This document shows positions 32,433 through 39,944 of a stretch of 64,000 nucleotides of DNA, piece by piece (position 1 is the stretch's first letter; each line of letters starts with the position of its first letter). Under the pieces are notes generated by a model that was given only the letters and a program-made list of their open reading frames with translations, was not told the origin of the DNA and did no database searches. Source of the stretch: JAGPUQ01 sp947084925 (GTDB lineage Bacteria > Pseudomonadota > Gammaproteobacteria > Pseudomonadales > Porticoccaceae); assembly GCA_947084925.1 (NCBI GenBank), contig CAMTUJ010000027.1, positions 1 to 64,000 of the forward strand. Reading direction: 5' to 3'. The position numbers and the translations under genes were made by a program.

Positions 32433-32852
32433 CTACCCTTCTTTGTTTGCCGCTTCGGCTTCGGCAATCAGGGCGTCCATGTCTTCTCGCGTGCACAGGG
32501 CAATCATCATTTTCGCTTCGGCTTGTTCCATGAGATTGGCCACCGTCTTGTAGAACCCCACTCCATTGCACAACGCGCCATAGATCCCCGCGACTGTGAG
32601 CGCGAAGTCACGGTCTGTTTCCACTTTTTGGGCCAGCCAAGAATAGGGCTTGGTCATCATCGCCAGCGTGCAGCGCCGCATTGGCATCTGTGTGTTCCAG
32701 ACCTGTTCGATGGTATCCATATCGTCGAGCGTCAACGCCGGCCCCTTGGATTCCGCAAGAGCTGTAATCTTCTCGGCGAATTCGTCCTGGTCGAGTGCGG
32801 CCCAATCGATGGGCTCAAGCGCTTGCTCGGAGGTGTTCGTGGGCATGGTCAT
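32433..32852 (-). CDS. Hypothetical protein of the element, 139 residues
   Basis: I do not recognise a function. It is mostly helical and acidic, with WAALDQDEFAEKITALAESKGPALTLDDMDTIEQVW near the start and VETDRDFALTVAGIYGALCNGVGFYKTVANLMEQAEAKMMIAL later. A good AGGAG site precedes the ATG. It is 40 bp downstream of the gene at 32893-33201 on the same strand, so the two are probably one unit reading inward from attR. Confidence 0.7.
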   Translation of the reverse strand: MTMPTNTSEQALEPIDWAALDQDEFAEKITALAESKGPALTLDDMDTIEQVWNTQMPMRRCTLAMMTKPYSWLAQKVETDRDFALTVAGIYGALCNGVGFYKTVANLMEQAEAKMMIALCTREDMDALIAEAEAANKEG

Positions 32853-32892
32853 GGTGCTTCTCCTGTTGTTGATGGGCTGGCGGCCGGCTGAT

Positions 32893-33201
32893 TTACTCCG
32901 CTACCTGGCCGAAGAGCTGTTCGTAGGTTTCCGCATCCGCGTGGCGTTCAACCCACTCGCGTGCTTCCGGTTCGGTCAAGGGGATGACTCGGCTGCTTCC
33001 GGTCCAGCTGTTTTGGTCAATTGCCCGAGCGTATCGCGTCATCGGGCCGCCTTCGCCAGCCACGAAGCATTCGCCGGTCCGCTTGCGGTAGAGATCCTCG
33101 CTCCACCACTGGAAGTCAGACCTGCTGCCGTGGTAGCTGGCGCTCGCGACGTGCTCGGCTGTGGTGGTGTCGTATTTCTTTCCGTTGGTGATCGCTCGCA
33201 T
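32893..33201 (-). CDS. Conserved hypothetical protein of plasmids and islands, 102 residues
   Basis: The pattern TNGKKYDTTTAEHVASA, then SDFQWWSEDLYRKRTGECFVAGEGGPMTRYA, then VIPLTEPEAREWVERH belongs to a small family often seen on mobile elements, with no assigned biochemical role. GAGAGGA lies upstream of the ATG. It is the gene closest to attR and is transcribed toward the interior of the element. Confidence 0.75.
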   Translation of the reverse strand: MRAITNGKKYDTTTAEHVASASYHGSRSDFQWWSEDLYRKRTGECFVAGEGGPMTRYARAIDQNSWTGSSRVIPLTEPEAREWVERHADAETYEQLFGQVAE

Positions 33202-33250
33202 CGGTATAATTCCTCTCGCACTGTTTTGTGGATGAACACGCCGGTCACTT

Positions 33251-33270
33251 GGGGGTACTTTTGGGGGTAT
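33251..33270. promoter_or_regulatory. Candidate integrase arm-type sites near attR
   Basis: GGGGGTAC at 33251-33258 and GGGGGTAT at 33263-33270 are spaced 12 bp start to start, close to the 13-bp spacing of the pair near attL. They lie 62 bp inside attR. Confidence 0.45.
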
Positions 33271-33331
33271 ATCGAAAACGTGGCCCTGAAAGCGGCTTTG
33301 AAAAACAGTGCATTAGCCTCTTTATGTGGTG

Positions 33332-33347
33332 CCTCTTTCCGGCACCA
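33332..33347 (+). other. attR, 16-bp core
   Basis: CCTCTTTCCGGCACCA repeats the 3' end of tRNA-Thr (24683-24698). It marks the right end of the inserted element. Chromosomal sequence resumes after it. Confidence 0.9.
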
Positions 33348-33352
33348 GACGT

Positions 33353-33370
33353 CCCGGCGCCGCCGGGTTT
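33353..33370 (+). terminator. GC hairpin with T-run, probable displaced tRNA-Thr terminator
   Basis: CCCGGC and GCCGGG flank a short loop and are followed by TTT. It begins six bases after attR. In the uninterrupted chromosome it would lie immediately behind the tRNA CCA end, so the insertion has moved the terminator 8.65 kb away. Confidence 0.5.
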
Positions 33371-33473
33371 CAACTATCACGGCGTGCATCCAGACCGCTT
33401 TGTGATGCAGAATCAGCGTGCGCTTGCGCGGCGCTCATCGATTCCCCGGCGCGACGAAAGGAGACGTTCACCC

Positions 33474-34190
33474 ATGGCCGCCGTATCGCGCCTGATGCTG
33501 ACCGCCCTGGTGTTTGCACTGCTGCCACTGGGGGCGTGGGCGGACCCGCGCAGCGAATCTCTGACCCAGGCACTGGCACGCAGTGCTCCGGCGCTGAACC
33601 GCCAGGTGTTGACCAAGGCGGTCACGGCGATGAACTGCGCTGTAGCGGGCGGGGTAAGCCCGGCACGCCGACTTGCGGTCATCGATTTTTCGCTGCCGTC
33701 CACCAAGCAGCGGTTCTGGGTCTTCGACCTGGAGCGGCGCAAGCTACTGATCGAGGATCACGTCGCCCATGGCCGCGGATCGGGCGATGAAATGGCAACG
33801 GAGTTTTCCAACGACATGGGCAGTCGCCAGTCGAGCCTGGGGCTGTTCCGCACCGCCGAAACCTATTACGGCAATTTCGGCTATTCGCTGCGCATGGACG
33901 GGCTCGAACCCGGCATCAACAACCTCGCGCGCAAGCGCAAAATCGTTATTCACTCCGCCGAGTACGTCGATCCGATCTGGATCCAGCTCAAGGGCGGCAT
34001 CGGCCGCAGTTACGGTTGTCCCGCGGTCCGCCCCAACATCATCAACAAGGTGGTGGAGAACCTCAAGGATGGCCAGTTCCTGTTTTCTTACTACCCGGAT
34101 CGCCGCTGGCTGAACCAGTCGCTGTACCTGAATTGTTCGCCGGACCGGGTGGCGGCGATCGTCAGTCCCATTCTCCACGCCAGGCGTTGA
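33474..34190 (+). CDS. Murein L,D-transpeptidase catalytic domain family protein
   Basis: A 238-residue exported protein (signal peptide ending GAWA, about residue 23). It matches the YkuD_2 family: DFSLPSTKQRFWVFDLERRKLLIEDHVAHGRGSG, GLFRTAETYYGNFGYSLRMDGLEPGINN, and the catalytic stretch IVIHSAEYVDP...GRSYGCPAV with H in IVIHSA and C in YGCPA. It probably cross-links or modifies peptidoglycan in the periplasm. The ATG at 33474 has AAGGAG upstream. It is 40 bp ahead of yheS. Confidence 0.88.
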   Translation: MAAVSRLMLTALVFALLPLGAWADPRSESLTQALARSAPALNRQVLTKAVTAMNCAVAGGVSPARRLAVIDFSLPSTKQRFWVFDLERRKLLIEDHVAHGRGSGDEMATEFSNDMGSRQSSLGLFRTAETYYGNFGYSLRMDGLEPGINNLARKRKIVIHSAEYVDPIWIQLKGGIGRSYGCPAVRPNIINKVVENLKDGQFLFSYYPDRRWLNQSLYLNCSPDRVAAIVSPILHARR

Positions 34191-34230
34191 ACAACCTGCC
34201 ACTCAGGCGCCACCCCGGAACCCATAGACC

Positions 34231-36126
34231 GTGATCCAACTCACCGGCATTACCTTGCGCCGGCATGTCGAGCCCCTGCTGGAGAACGCCTCGGCGACGC
34301 TCTATCCTGGCCATCGCGTCGGCCTGATCGGCGCCAATGGCAGTGGCAAAAGCTCGTTGCTGGCCTTGTTGCGTGGCGAACTTTCGTCCGAGACCGGCGA
34401 GACCGCCATCCCGAAGCAGTGGATCATCGCCCATATGGCGCAGGATCTCGGCGACCTGGAGCGCTCCGCCCTCGATCTGGTACTCGACGGAGATCCGGGA
34501 TTTCGGGACGCCGAGCGCGAAGTCCTGCGTGCCGACGCCGATGGCGACGGCACCGCCATCGGCCGCGCCCATGCTCACTATCAACAGGTGGACGGCTACA
34601 CCGCCCACGCCCGCGCGGCGACGCTGCTGTCCGGCCTCGGCTTTCGCGCCTCCGATCAGCAACGACCGGCCGCCGCGTTTTCCGGCGGCTGGCGCGTGCG
34701 CCTCGGCCTCGCGCGGGCGTTGATGTGTCCGTCCGACCTCCTGCTGCTCGATGAACCCACCAACCACCTCGACCTCGAAGCGGTGCTGTGGCTGGAAGAC
34801 TGGCTGAAGGCCTATCGCGGCACCCTGTTGCTGATCTCCCACGACCGCGATTTCCTCGACGCCGTGGTGAACGAAGTACTCCACATCGAACACCGGCAAC
34901 TGAACCAGTACCGGGGTGGCTACAGCGATTTCGAACGCCAGCGCGCGGCGCGTCTGGCGGGACAACAGGCGACCTACGAACAGCAACAGCGCGCCGTGGC
35001 CCATATGCAGCGCTTCGTCGACCGCTTCCGCGCCCAGGCGACCAAGGCGCGCGCCGCGCAAAGCCGGATCAAGGCGCTGGAACGAATGACGCTGGTGGCT
35101 CCCGCCCAGGTCGACAATCCCTTCCGCTTCAGCTTCAAGGAACCGCCGCGCGCCGGCAACCCGCTGCTGCGCCTGGACAGCGCGCGCCTGGGTTACGGTG
35201 ATCCGCCGATCCTCGACGGCATCACATTACAACTCTCACCGGGCGATCGCATCGGCCTGCTGGGCCCCAATGGCGCGGGCAAATCGACCCTGGTACGCGC
35301 GCTCGCGGGCGAGCTGCCGCCGCTGACCGGCACGCTCGAAACCAGCGCCAATCTCCGCATCGGCTATTTCGCCCAGCACCAACTGGAGCAGCTCGATCCC
35401 GGCGCCAGCCCTCTCGAACACCTCGCCCGACTCAGCCCCGTCGCCACCGAGCAGCGCCGGCGCGATTTTCTCGGCGGTTTCGGGTTTGCCGGCGATCTGG
35501 CAAGCAACCCGGTGGCGCCGCTGTCGGGTGGTGAAAAGGCACGCCTGGTGCTGGCCCTGCTGGTCTGGCAGGCCCCCAACCTGCTGCTGCTCGACGAGCC
35601 CACCAATCACCTCGATCTGGAAATGCGCGCGGCGCTGACGCTGGCGTTGCAGGACTATGCCGGCGCCCTGGTGGTGGTCTCCCACGACCGCCATCTGCTC
35701 GCCACCACGGTGGATACCTACTGGTTGGTGAGCGACGGCGCGGTGACCGTCTTCGATGGCGACCTCGCGGACTACCGCCGCTGGCTCGAACGCCGTGCCC
35801 GGAACGCGGCGCGTCCGGCTGCGCAAAACACCGAGATCGACGGCGGGGACCGGCGCGATCAGCGCCGGCGCGACGCGGCGCGGCGCGCGGAATTGCGCCC
35901 GCTGCAGGCGCGCGCCTCCCGTCTCGCCGCGGAGCTGGATCGGGTGGGCGCCGAACTCGCGGGGCTGGAACAGGAGCTGGCGGCTCCCGCGCTGTATGGC
36001 GCCGATGCCCGCGATCAACTCGCCGCGTTGCTCCAGCGCCAGGGCAGGCTGCGCCAGCGCGCGGAACAACTGGAAGCAGACTGGATCGCCGCGGAAGAAT
36101 CCCTGGTTGCCGTACAGGTCGAATGA
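34231..36126 (+). CDS. yheS: ABC-F family ATPase YheS
   Basis: A 631-residue soluble protein with two ABC domains and no membrane segments. Domain 1 has Walker A GANGSGKSS, signature FSGGWRVRLGLARAL and LLLLDEPTNHLDLE. Domain 2 has GPNGAGKST, LSGGEKARLVLALL and LLLLDEPTNHLDLE. The inter-domain linker carries the ABC-F QRFVDRFRAQATKARAAQSRIKALERM motif, and the C-terminus is coiled-coil (about 545-625). It starts with GTG. Family members act at the ribosomal E site in translation. It converges on glmS with a 29-bp gap. Confidence 0.92.
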   Translation: MIQLTGITLRRHVEPLLENASATLYPGHRVGLIGANGSGKSSLLALLRGELSSETGETAIPKQWIIAHMAQDLGDLERSALDLVLDGDPGFRDAEREVLRADADGDGTAIGRAHAHYQQVDGYTAHARAATLLSGLGFRASDQQRPAAAFSGGWRVRLGLARALMCPSDLLLLDEPTNHLDLEAVLWLEDWLKAYRGTLLLISHDRDFLDAVVNEVLHIEHRQLNQYRGGYSDFERQRAARLAGQQATYEQQQRAVAHMQRFVDRFRAQATKARAAQSRIKALERMTLVAPAQVDNPFRFSFKEPPRAGNPLLRLDSARLGYGDPPILDGITLQLSPGDRIGLLGPNGAGKSTLVRALAGELPPLTGTLETSANLRIGYFAQHQLEQLDPGASPLEHLARLSPVATEQRRRDFLGGFGFAGDLASNPVAPLSGGEKARLVLALLVWQAPNLLLLDEPTNHLDLEMRAALTLALQDYAGALVVVSHDRHLLATTVDTYWLVSDGAVTVFDGDLADYRRWLERRARNAARPAAQNTEIDGGDRRDQRRRDAARRAELRPLQARASRLAAELDRVGAELAGLEQELAAPALYGADARDQLAALLQRQGRLRQRAEQLEADWIAAEESLVAVQVE

Positions 36127-36155
36127 GCCGGGTCTGATGCAGGACCGGTCCGGCG

Positions 36156-37985
36156 TTATTCGACCGTAACCGACTTGGCAAGATTGCGCGGCTGATCCAC
36201 GTCGGTGCCTTTCAACACCGCGACGTGATAGGCGAGCAGCTGCAAGGGCAGGGTGTAGACGATGGGTTCGAGGCTCTTGGGGACGTGGGGCAAACTGACC
36301 ACCGTCACTCCCGGCTGATCGCGAAACCCGGCGTCGCGATCAGCGAACACGAACAGCGCGCCGCCGCGCGCCTGTACTTCATGCAGGTTGGACTTGAGTT
36401 TTTCGAGCAGCTCGTTGTTGGGCGCAACCGCGACCACCGGCATATCCGCATCGACCAGCGCCAAAGGACCGTGCTTGAGCTCCCCGGCCGGGTAGGCCTC
36501 GGCGTGGATGTAGGAGATTTCCTTGAGCTTCAGCGCACCTTCGAGGGCGATGGGATACTGGACACCGCGGCCGAGGAACAGCGCGTGGTGCTTGTCGGCA
36601 AAGCACTCGAACGTGGCTTCGATTTCGGCGTCGAGTGCCAATACCCGTCGACTCAGTTCGGGCAGGGCATGCAAGGCGGTGACCAGCTCGGCCTCCCGCT
36701 CCACGGACAGCTTGCCGCGCGCCCGCGCGATGGCGATGCACAGCAGTTGCAGCGCCACCAGCTGGGTGGTGAACGCCTTGGTGGACGCCACGCCGATCTC
36801 GGGACCCGCGCGGGTGAGCAGGGCGAGGCCGGTCTCCCGCACCAGCGAGCTGTTGGCCACGTTGCAGATGGCGAGGCTGTCGAGATAGCCCGCCTCGCGC
36901 GCCACCTTCAACGCCGCCAGGGTATCGGCGGTCTCCCCGGACTGGGAAATGGCGACGAACAGGGTATTTTTCGGCACCACCACCTTGCGGTAGCGGTATT
37001 CGCTGGCGACTTCGACCTGGCAGGGGATGCCCGCCCATTCCTCCAGCCAGTAACGCGCCACCAGTCCGGCGTGATAGCTGGTGCCGCAGGCCACCACATG
37101 CAGGTTTTCCACCGCCGCGAAGCATTCGGTTGCGGGCGCGCCGAATATCTCCGGCAGGACCCGGCGCGCACCGATGCGACCTTCCAGGGTGGCGGCCAAC
37201 ACCGCCGGCTGCTCGTGGATTTCCTTGAGCATGAAGTGGCGAAAACCGCCTTTGTCGGCGTGATCGACAACGTCGGACAGGGAGTGGACGCCGCGCGCAA
37301 CCACGGCGCCGTTGCGGTCGCGCACCTGATAGTCCGCTGCCGTCAAGGTGACCCGGTCACCGTCCTCCAGGTACACGAACCGGTCGGTGACCTGGCGCAG
37401 CGCCAAGGGATCGGAAGCGAGAAAGTGCTCCTCGATGCCGACCCCCAGGACCAGTGGGCTGCCGCTGCGCGCGCCCACCAGGGTGCCGGGCTCGGTCGCC
37501 GAGACCACCGCCAGCGCGTAGGCGCCCTCCAGCCTTGTCACCGCGGCATCCAAGGCACCGGCGAGATCCAGACCCTGCTTCAGCAGGTGGTGCATCAGAT
37601 GGGCGACCGCTTCGGTATCGGTGTCCGACTGAAATTCATAGCCCAATGCCTCTAGCTCCGCGCGCAGGGCGCGGAAGTTCTCGATGATGCCGTTATGGAC
37701 CAGAGCAATCGGACCCGAGCGGTGGGGGTGAGCGTTTACTTCGTTCGGCTTGCCATGCGTCGCCCAGCGGGTGTGCGCGATGCCGAGGTGACCCGGAAAG
37801 GGGAGATGTGCCAGATCGTCCGCCAGCAGCGCGACCTTGCCGGCATGCTTGCGGCAGTGCAGGGCGCCGTCGGCGACGATTGCCATGCCCACCGAGTCGT
37901 AGCCGCGATACTCCAGACGCTTGAGTCCCGCGAGCAGAATGGCCGCCACATTGCGCTGGGCGGCGGCGGCAACGATCCCGCACAT
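36156..37985 (-). CDS. glmS: Glutamine--fructose-6-phosphate aminotransferase (isomerizing)
   Basis: A 609-residue enzyme making glucosamine 6-phosphate for cell-wall synthesis. The N-terminal glutaminase has catalytic C2 (MCGIVAA) and HTRWATHGKPNEVNAHPH. Two SIS sugar-isomerase domains follow, with CGTSYHAGLVARYWLEE, ISQSGETADTLAAL, and the C-terminal end LPLQLLAYHVAVLKGTDVDQPRNLAKSVTVE. Its start overlaps the last base of glmU, so the two genes of the UDP-GlcNAc pathway are co-transcribed. No glmS ribozyme-like leader is present. Confidence 0.97.
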   Translation of the reverse strand: MCGIVAAAAQRNVAAILLAGLKRLEYRGYDSVGMAIVADGALHCRKHAGKVALLADDLAHLPFPGHLGIAHTRWATHGKPNEVNAHPHRSGPIALVHNGIIENFRALRAELEALGYEFQSDTDTEAVAHLMHHLLKQGLDLAGALDAAVTRLEGAYALAVVSATEPGTLVGARSGSPLVLGVGIEEHFLASDPLALRQVTDRFVYLEDGDRVTLTAADYQVRDRNGAVVARGVHSLSDVVDHADKGGFRHFMLKEIHEQPAVLAATLEGRIGARRVLPEIFGAPATECFAAVENLHVVACGTSYHAGLVARYWLEEWAGIPCQVEVASEYRYRKVVVPKNTLFVAISQSGETADTLAALKVAREAGYLDSLAICNVANSSLVRETGLALLTRAGPEIGVASTKAFTTQLVALQLLCIAIARARGKLSVEREAELVTALHALPELSRRVLALDAEIEATFECFADKHHALFLGRGVQYPIALEGALKLKEISYIHAEAYPAGELKHGPLALVDADMPVVAVAPNNELLEKLKSNLHEVQARGGALFVFADRDAGFRDQPGVTVVSLPHVPKSLEPIVYTLPLQLLAYHVAVLKGTDVDQPRNLAKSVTVE

Positions 37986-39358
37986 CAGTGATCATCCTTT
38001 TGGGGGGGCCGCTGCCAACCGGGAATGTTGCGCTGCTTGCCACGACCGACGCCGAGGTGCCCGGCCGGCACGTCGGTGGTGATGGTGGAGCCGGCACCGA
38101 CGGTCGCGCCGGGGCCGATGGAAACCGGCGCCACCAGCGCGCTGTTGGAGCCAATGAAAGCACCAGCGCCGATGTCGGTGCGATGCTTGGCGATGCCATC
38201 GTAGTTACAGGTGATGGTGCCCGCGCCCACGTTCACGTCCTCGCCCAGCCGGGCGTCGCCGACATAGGCAAGGTGATTGGCCTTGCTGCCGCGCCCGAAC
38301 TCCGCCTGCTTGGTTTCGACGAAGTTGCCGATCCGCGCCTGCTCGCCGATGTGTGTGCCCTCCCGCAACCGGGCGAAGGGGCCGACCTGGGCGCCGGCGG
38401 CGACGACGACCGGCCCTTCGATCACGGTATTGGCCTTTATCACCGCACCGCGACCGATTTCCGCATTGCGAATCACGCAACTGGGGCCGATGCGGACGTC
38501 ATCGCCCAGCACCACGCGGCCCTCGAATACGCAGTTGATGTCGATGAACACGTCGCGGCCGACGCGCAGTTCGCCACGGCAGTCGAAGCGCGCCGGATCG
38601 GCGAGCGTCGTGCCGGCGGCCAGCAGACGCTCGGCCAGCCGCCACTGATAACGCCGTTCGAGACGGGCGAGCTGGGCGCGGTCGTTGACGCCTTCGATCT
38701 CCGCCAGACTGTGAGGATGAAAGGTCTGAATCACCGCGCCTTCCGCGGCGGCAAGGGCGACGATGTCCGTCAGATAGTATTCGCCCTGCGCATTTGCGTT
38801 GCCGACCCGGGCCAGCCAGGCGCGCAGCTTCTGCACCGGCACGGCGATGATTCCGGTGTTGATTTCGGTGCGGGCACGCTGCTCAGCGCTCGCGTCTTTT
38901 TCTTCGACGATTCCGGTCACCGCGCCGCTGCCATCACGCAGGATGCGGCCGTAGCCGGTGGGATTTTCAGTGTGCACCGTCAACAGCGCCAGCGCGCCCT
39001 GGGCGGCAGACGCCACCATGGCGGTGAGCGTGGCCGGCTCGAGCAGCGGTACATCTCCGTAGAGAATCAGCGCGATGCCGGGGTCGTCCAGTTCGGGCAG
39101 CGCCTGGCTCACCGCATGCGCGGTGCCCAGCGGTTCGCGCTGCTCTACCCAGGAAACCGGATAGCCGGCGCAAGCCTGTTGCACCACTGCCAGGTCCGCG
39201 CCGGCAACAACCCAGGTGCGCTGATCAGGGAGCCTTTGGGCCGCATCGAGGACATGGGCGAGCAGGGGCTTGCCGGCGAGGAGGTGAAGGACCTTGGGCA
39301 GGGCGGAGTGCATCCGGGTCCCCTTGCCTGCGGCGAGCACGATGATCTGTGTCTGCAC
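37985..39358 (-). CDS. glmU: Bifunctional UDP-GlcNAc pyrophosphorylase / GlcN-1-P acetyltransferase
   Basis: A 457-residue enzyme completing UDP-GlcNAc synthesis. The N-terminal uridyltransferase has LAAGKGTRMHSALPKVLH. From about residue 250 the left-handed beta helix of hexapeptide repeats runs to the end, with RLREGTHIGEQARIGNFVETKQAEFGRGSKANHLAYVGDA. The GTG at 39358 starts exactly at the family N-terminus with AGGA upstream. A longer frame to 39406 would cross its own promoter. Confidence 0.96.
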   Translation of the reverse strand: MQTQIIVLAAGKGTRMHSALPKVLHLLAGKPLLAHVLDAAQRLPDQRTWVVAGADLAVVQQACAGYPVSWVEQREPLGTAHAVSQALPELDDPGIALILYGDVPLLEPATLTAMVASAAQGALALLTVHTENPTGYGRILRDGSGAVTGIVEEKDASAEQRARTEINTGIIAVPVQKLRAWLARVGNANAQGEYYLTDIVALAAAEGAVIQTFHPHSLAEIEGVNDRAQLARLERRYQWRLAERLLAAGTTLADPARFDCRGELRVGRDVFIDINCVFEGRVVLGDDVRIGPSCVIRNAEIGRGAVIKANTVIEGPVVVAAGAQVGPFARLREGTHIGEQARIGNFVETKQAEFGRGSKANHLAYVGDARLGEDVNVGAGTITCNYDGIAKHRTDIGAGAFIGSNSALVAPVSIGPGATVGAGSTITTDVPAGHLGVGRGKQRNIPGWQRPPQKDDH

Positions 39359-39388
39359 GATGATCCTGTCGAGTTCGCTACCGGACCC

Positions 39389-39397
39389 AGTATAACA
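39389..39397 (-). promoter_or_regulatory. Extended -10 promoter for glmU-glmS
   Basis: Read on the minus strand, TGTTATACT gives a TGn extension plus TATACT (five of six consensus). No good -35 is visible. It lies between the atpC terminator and the glmU start, about 30 bp upstream of the GTG. Confidence 0.5.
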
Positions 39398-39404
39398 GCG
39401 GGCC

Positions 39405-39423
39405 AAAAGACGCCGGCGGCGTC
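39405..39423 (-). terminator. Rho-independent terminator of the atp operon
   Basis: On the minus strand GACGCC and GGCGTC form a perfect 6-bp stem around GCC, followed by TTTT. It is 60 bp after the atpC stop and separates the ATP synthase operon from glmU. Confidence 0.85.
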
Positions 39424-39485
39424 AGAGGTCGGGGGGAAATGACGGGCGGAGTCCAGCGTGCCGGAGGGTTGGCCCCGGCTCCGGA

Positions 39486-39917
39486 TCAGCCCGCGTGGCG
39501 GGCGCGGCGGCGCAACTCCTCGATGGTGCGCAGACGTGCAGCGGCCTCGCCCAAGCGGGAGAGTGCTGCCGAATACTCCATCTCGGCCCCGCGATTTTGC
39601 AATTCCTGCTCGGCTTGGCGCTTGGCCTCCAGCGCGGCGGCCTCGTCGAGGTCACCAGCGCGATCACCGGCGTCGGCAAGGATGGTGACCAGATGGGGTT
39701 GGACTTCAAGAAAACCGCCGGAAAGGAAATAAATCTCTTCCTGCCCGCCCTGACGTACGACTCGCACCGGCCCCGGCCTGATGCCGGTCAGCAGGGGCGC
39801 GTGGCCATAGGCGATACCCAGCTCTCCCAGCGTGCCGGTCAGCACCAGCATTTCCACCGAACCCGAAAACATCGATTTCTCGGCGGTCACTATGTCGCAG
39901 TGAAACATCATGGCCAT
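39486..39917 (-). CDS. atpC: F1F0 ATP synthase subunit epsilon
   Basis: A 143-residue subunit of the F1 central stalk that couples rotation and can inhibit hydrolysis. The N-terminal beta sandwich shows FHCDIVTAEKSMFSGSVEMLVLTGTLGELGIAYGHAPLLTGI, and the C-terminus is the two-helix hairpin (DEAAALEAKRQAEQELQNR). It is the last gene of the operon, 27 bp after atpD, followed by a terminator. Confidence 0.96.
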   Translation of the reverse strand: MAMMFHCDIVTAEKSMFSGSVEMLVLTGTLGELGIAYGHAPLLTGIRPGPVRVVRQGGQEEIYFLSGGFLEVQPHLVTILADAGDRAGDLDEAAALEAKRQAEQELQNRGAEMEYSAALSRLGEAAARLRTIEELRRRARHAG

Positions 39918-39944
39918 CGCTGGTTCGCGCCCCGCCCGCAGTGA

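Larger units (their letters stand above)
24683..33347. mobile_element. Integrative element inserted in tRNA-Thr, about 8.65 kb
   Basis: It is bounded by the 16-bp direct repeat described in the two att features. It contains, in order, a P4-type integrase, a DUF4258/HTH pair, a RelE/ParE-HTH pair, an HigA-like orphan antitoxin, a chimeric HTH antitoxin, an unknown 364-residue protein, AlpA-like and winged-helix small proteins, a primase-helicase, a repeat-rich non-coding stretch and two unknown genes on the opposite strand. There are no capsid, relaxase or conjugation genes, so movement probably depends on a helper. It is unlike the housekeeping genes on both sides. Confidence 0.9.

Noticed and set aside
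36127..36155. Terminator between the convergent yheS and glmS
   Set aside because: No stem-loop with a T-run is visible in the 29-bp gap; termination must occur differently or within the coding ends.
37988..39442. 484-codon plus-strand open frame opposite glmU
   Set aside because: It mirrors the hexapeptide-repeat region of glmU and shows no family features.
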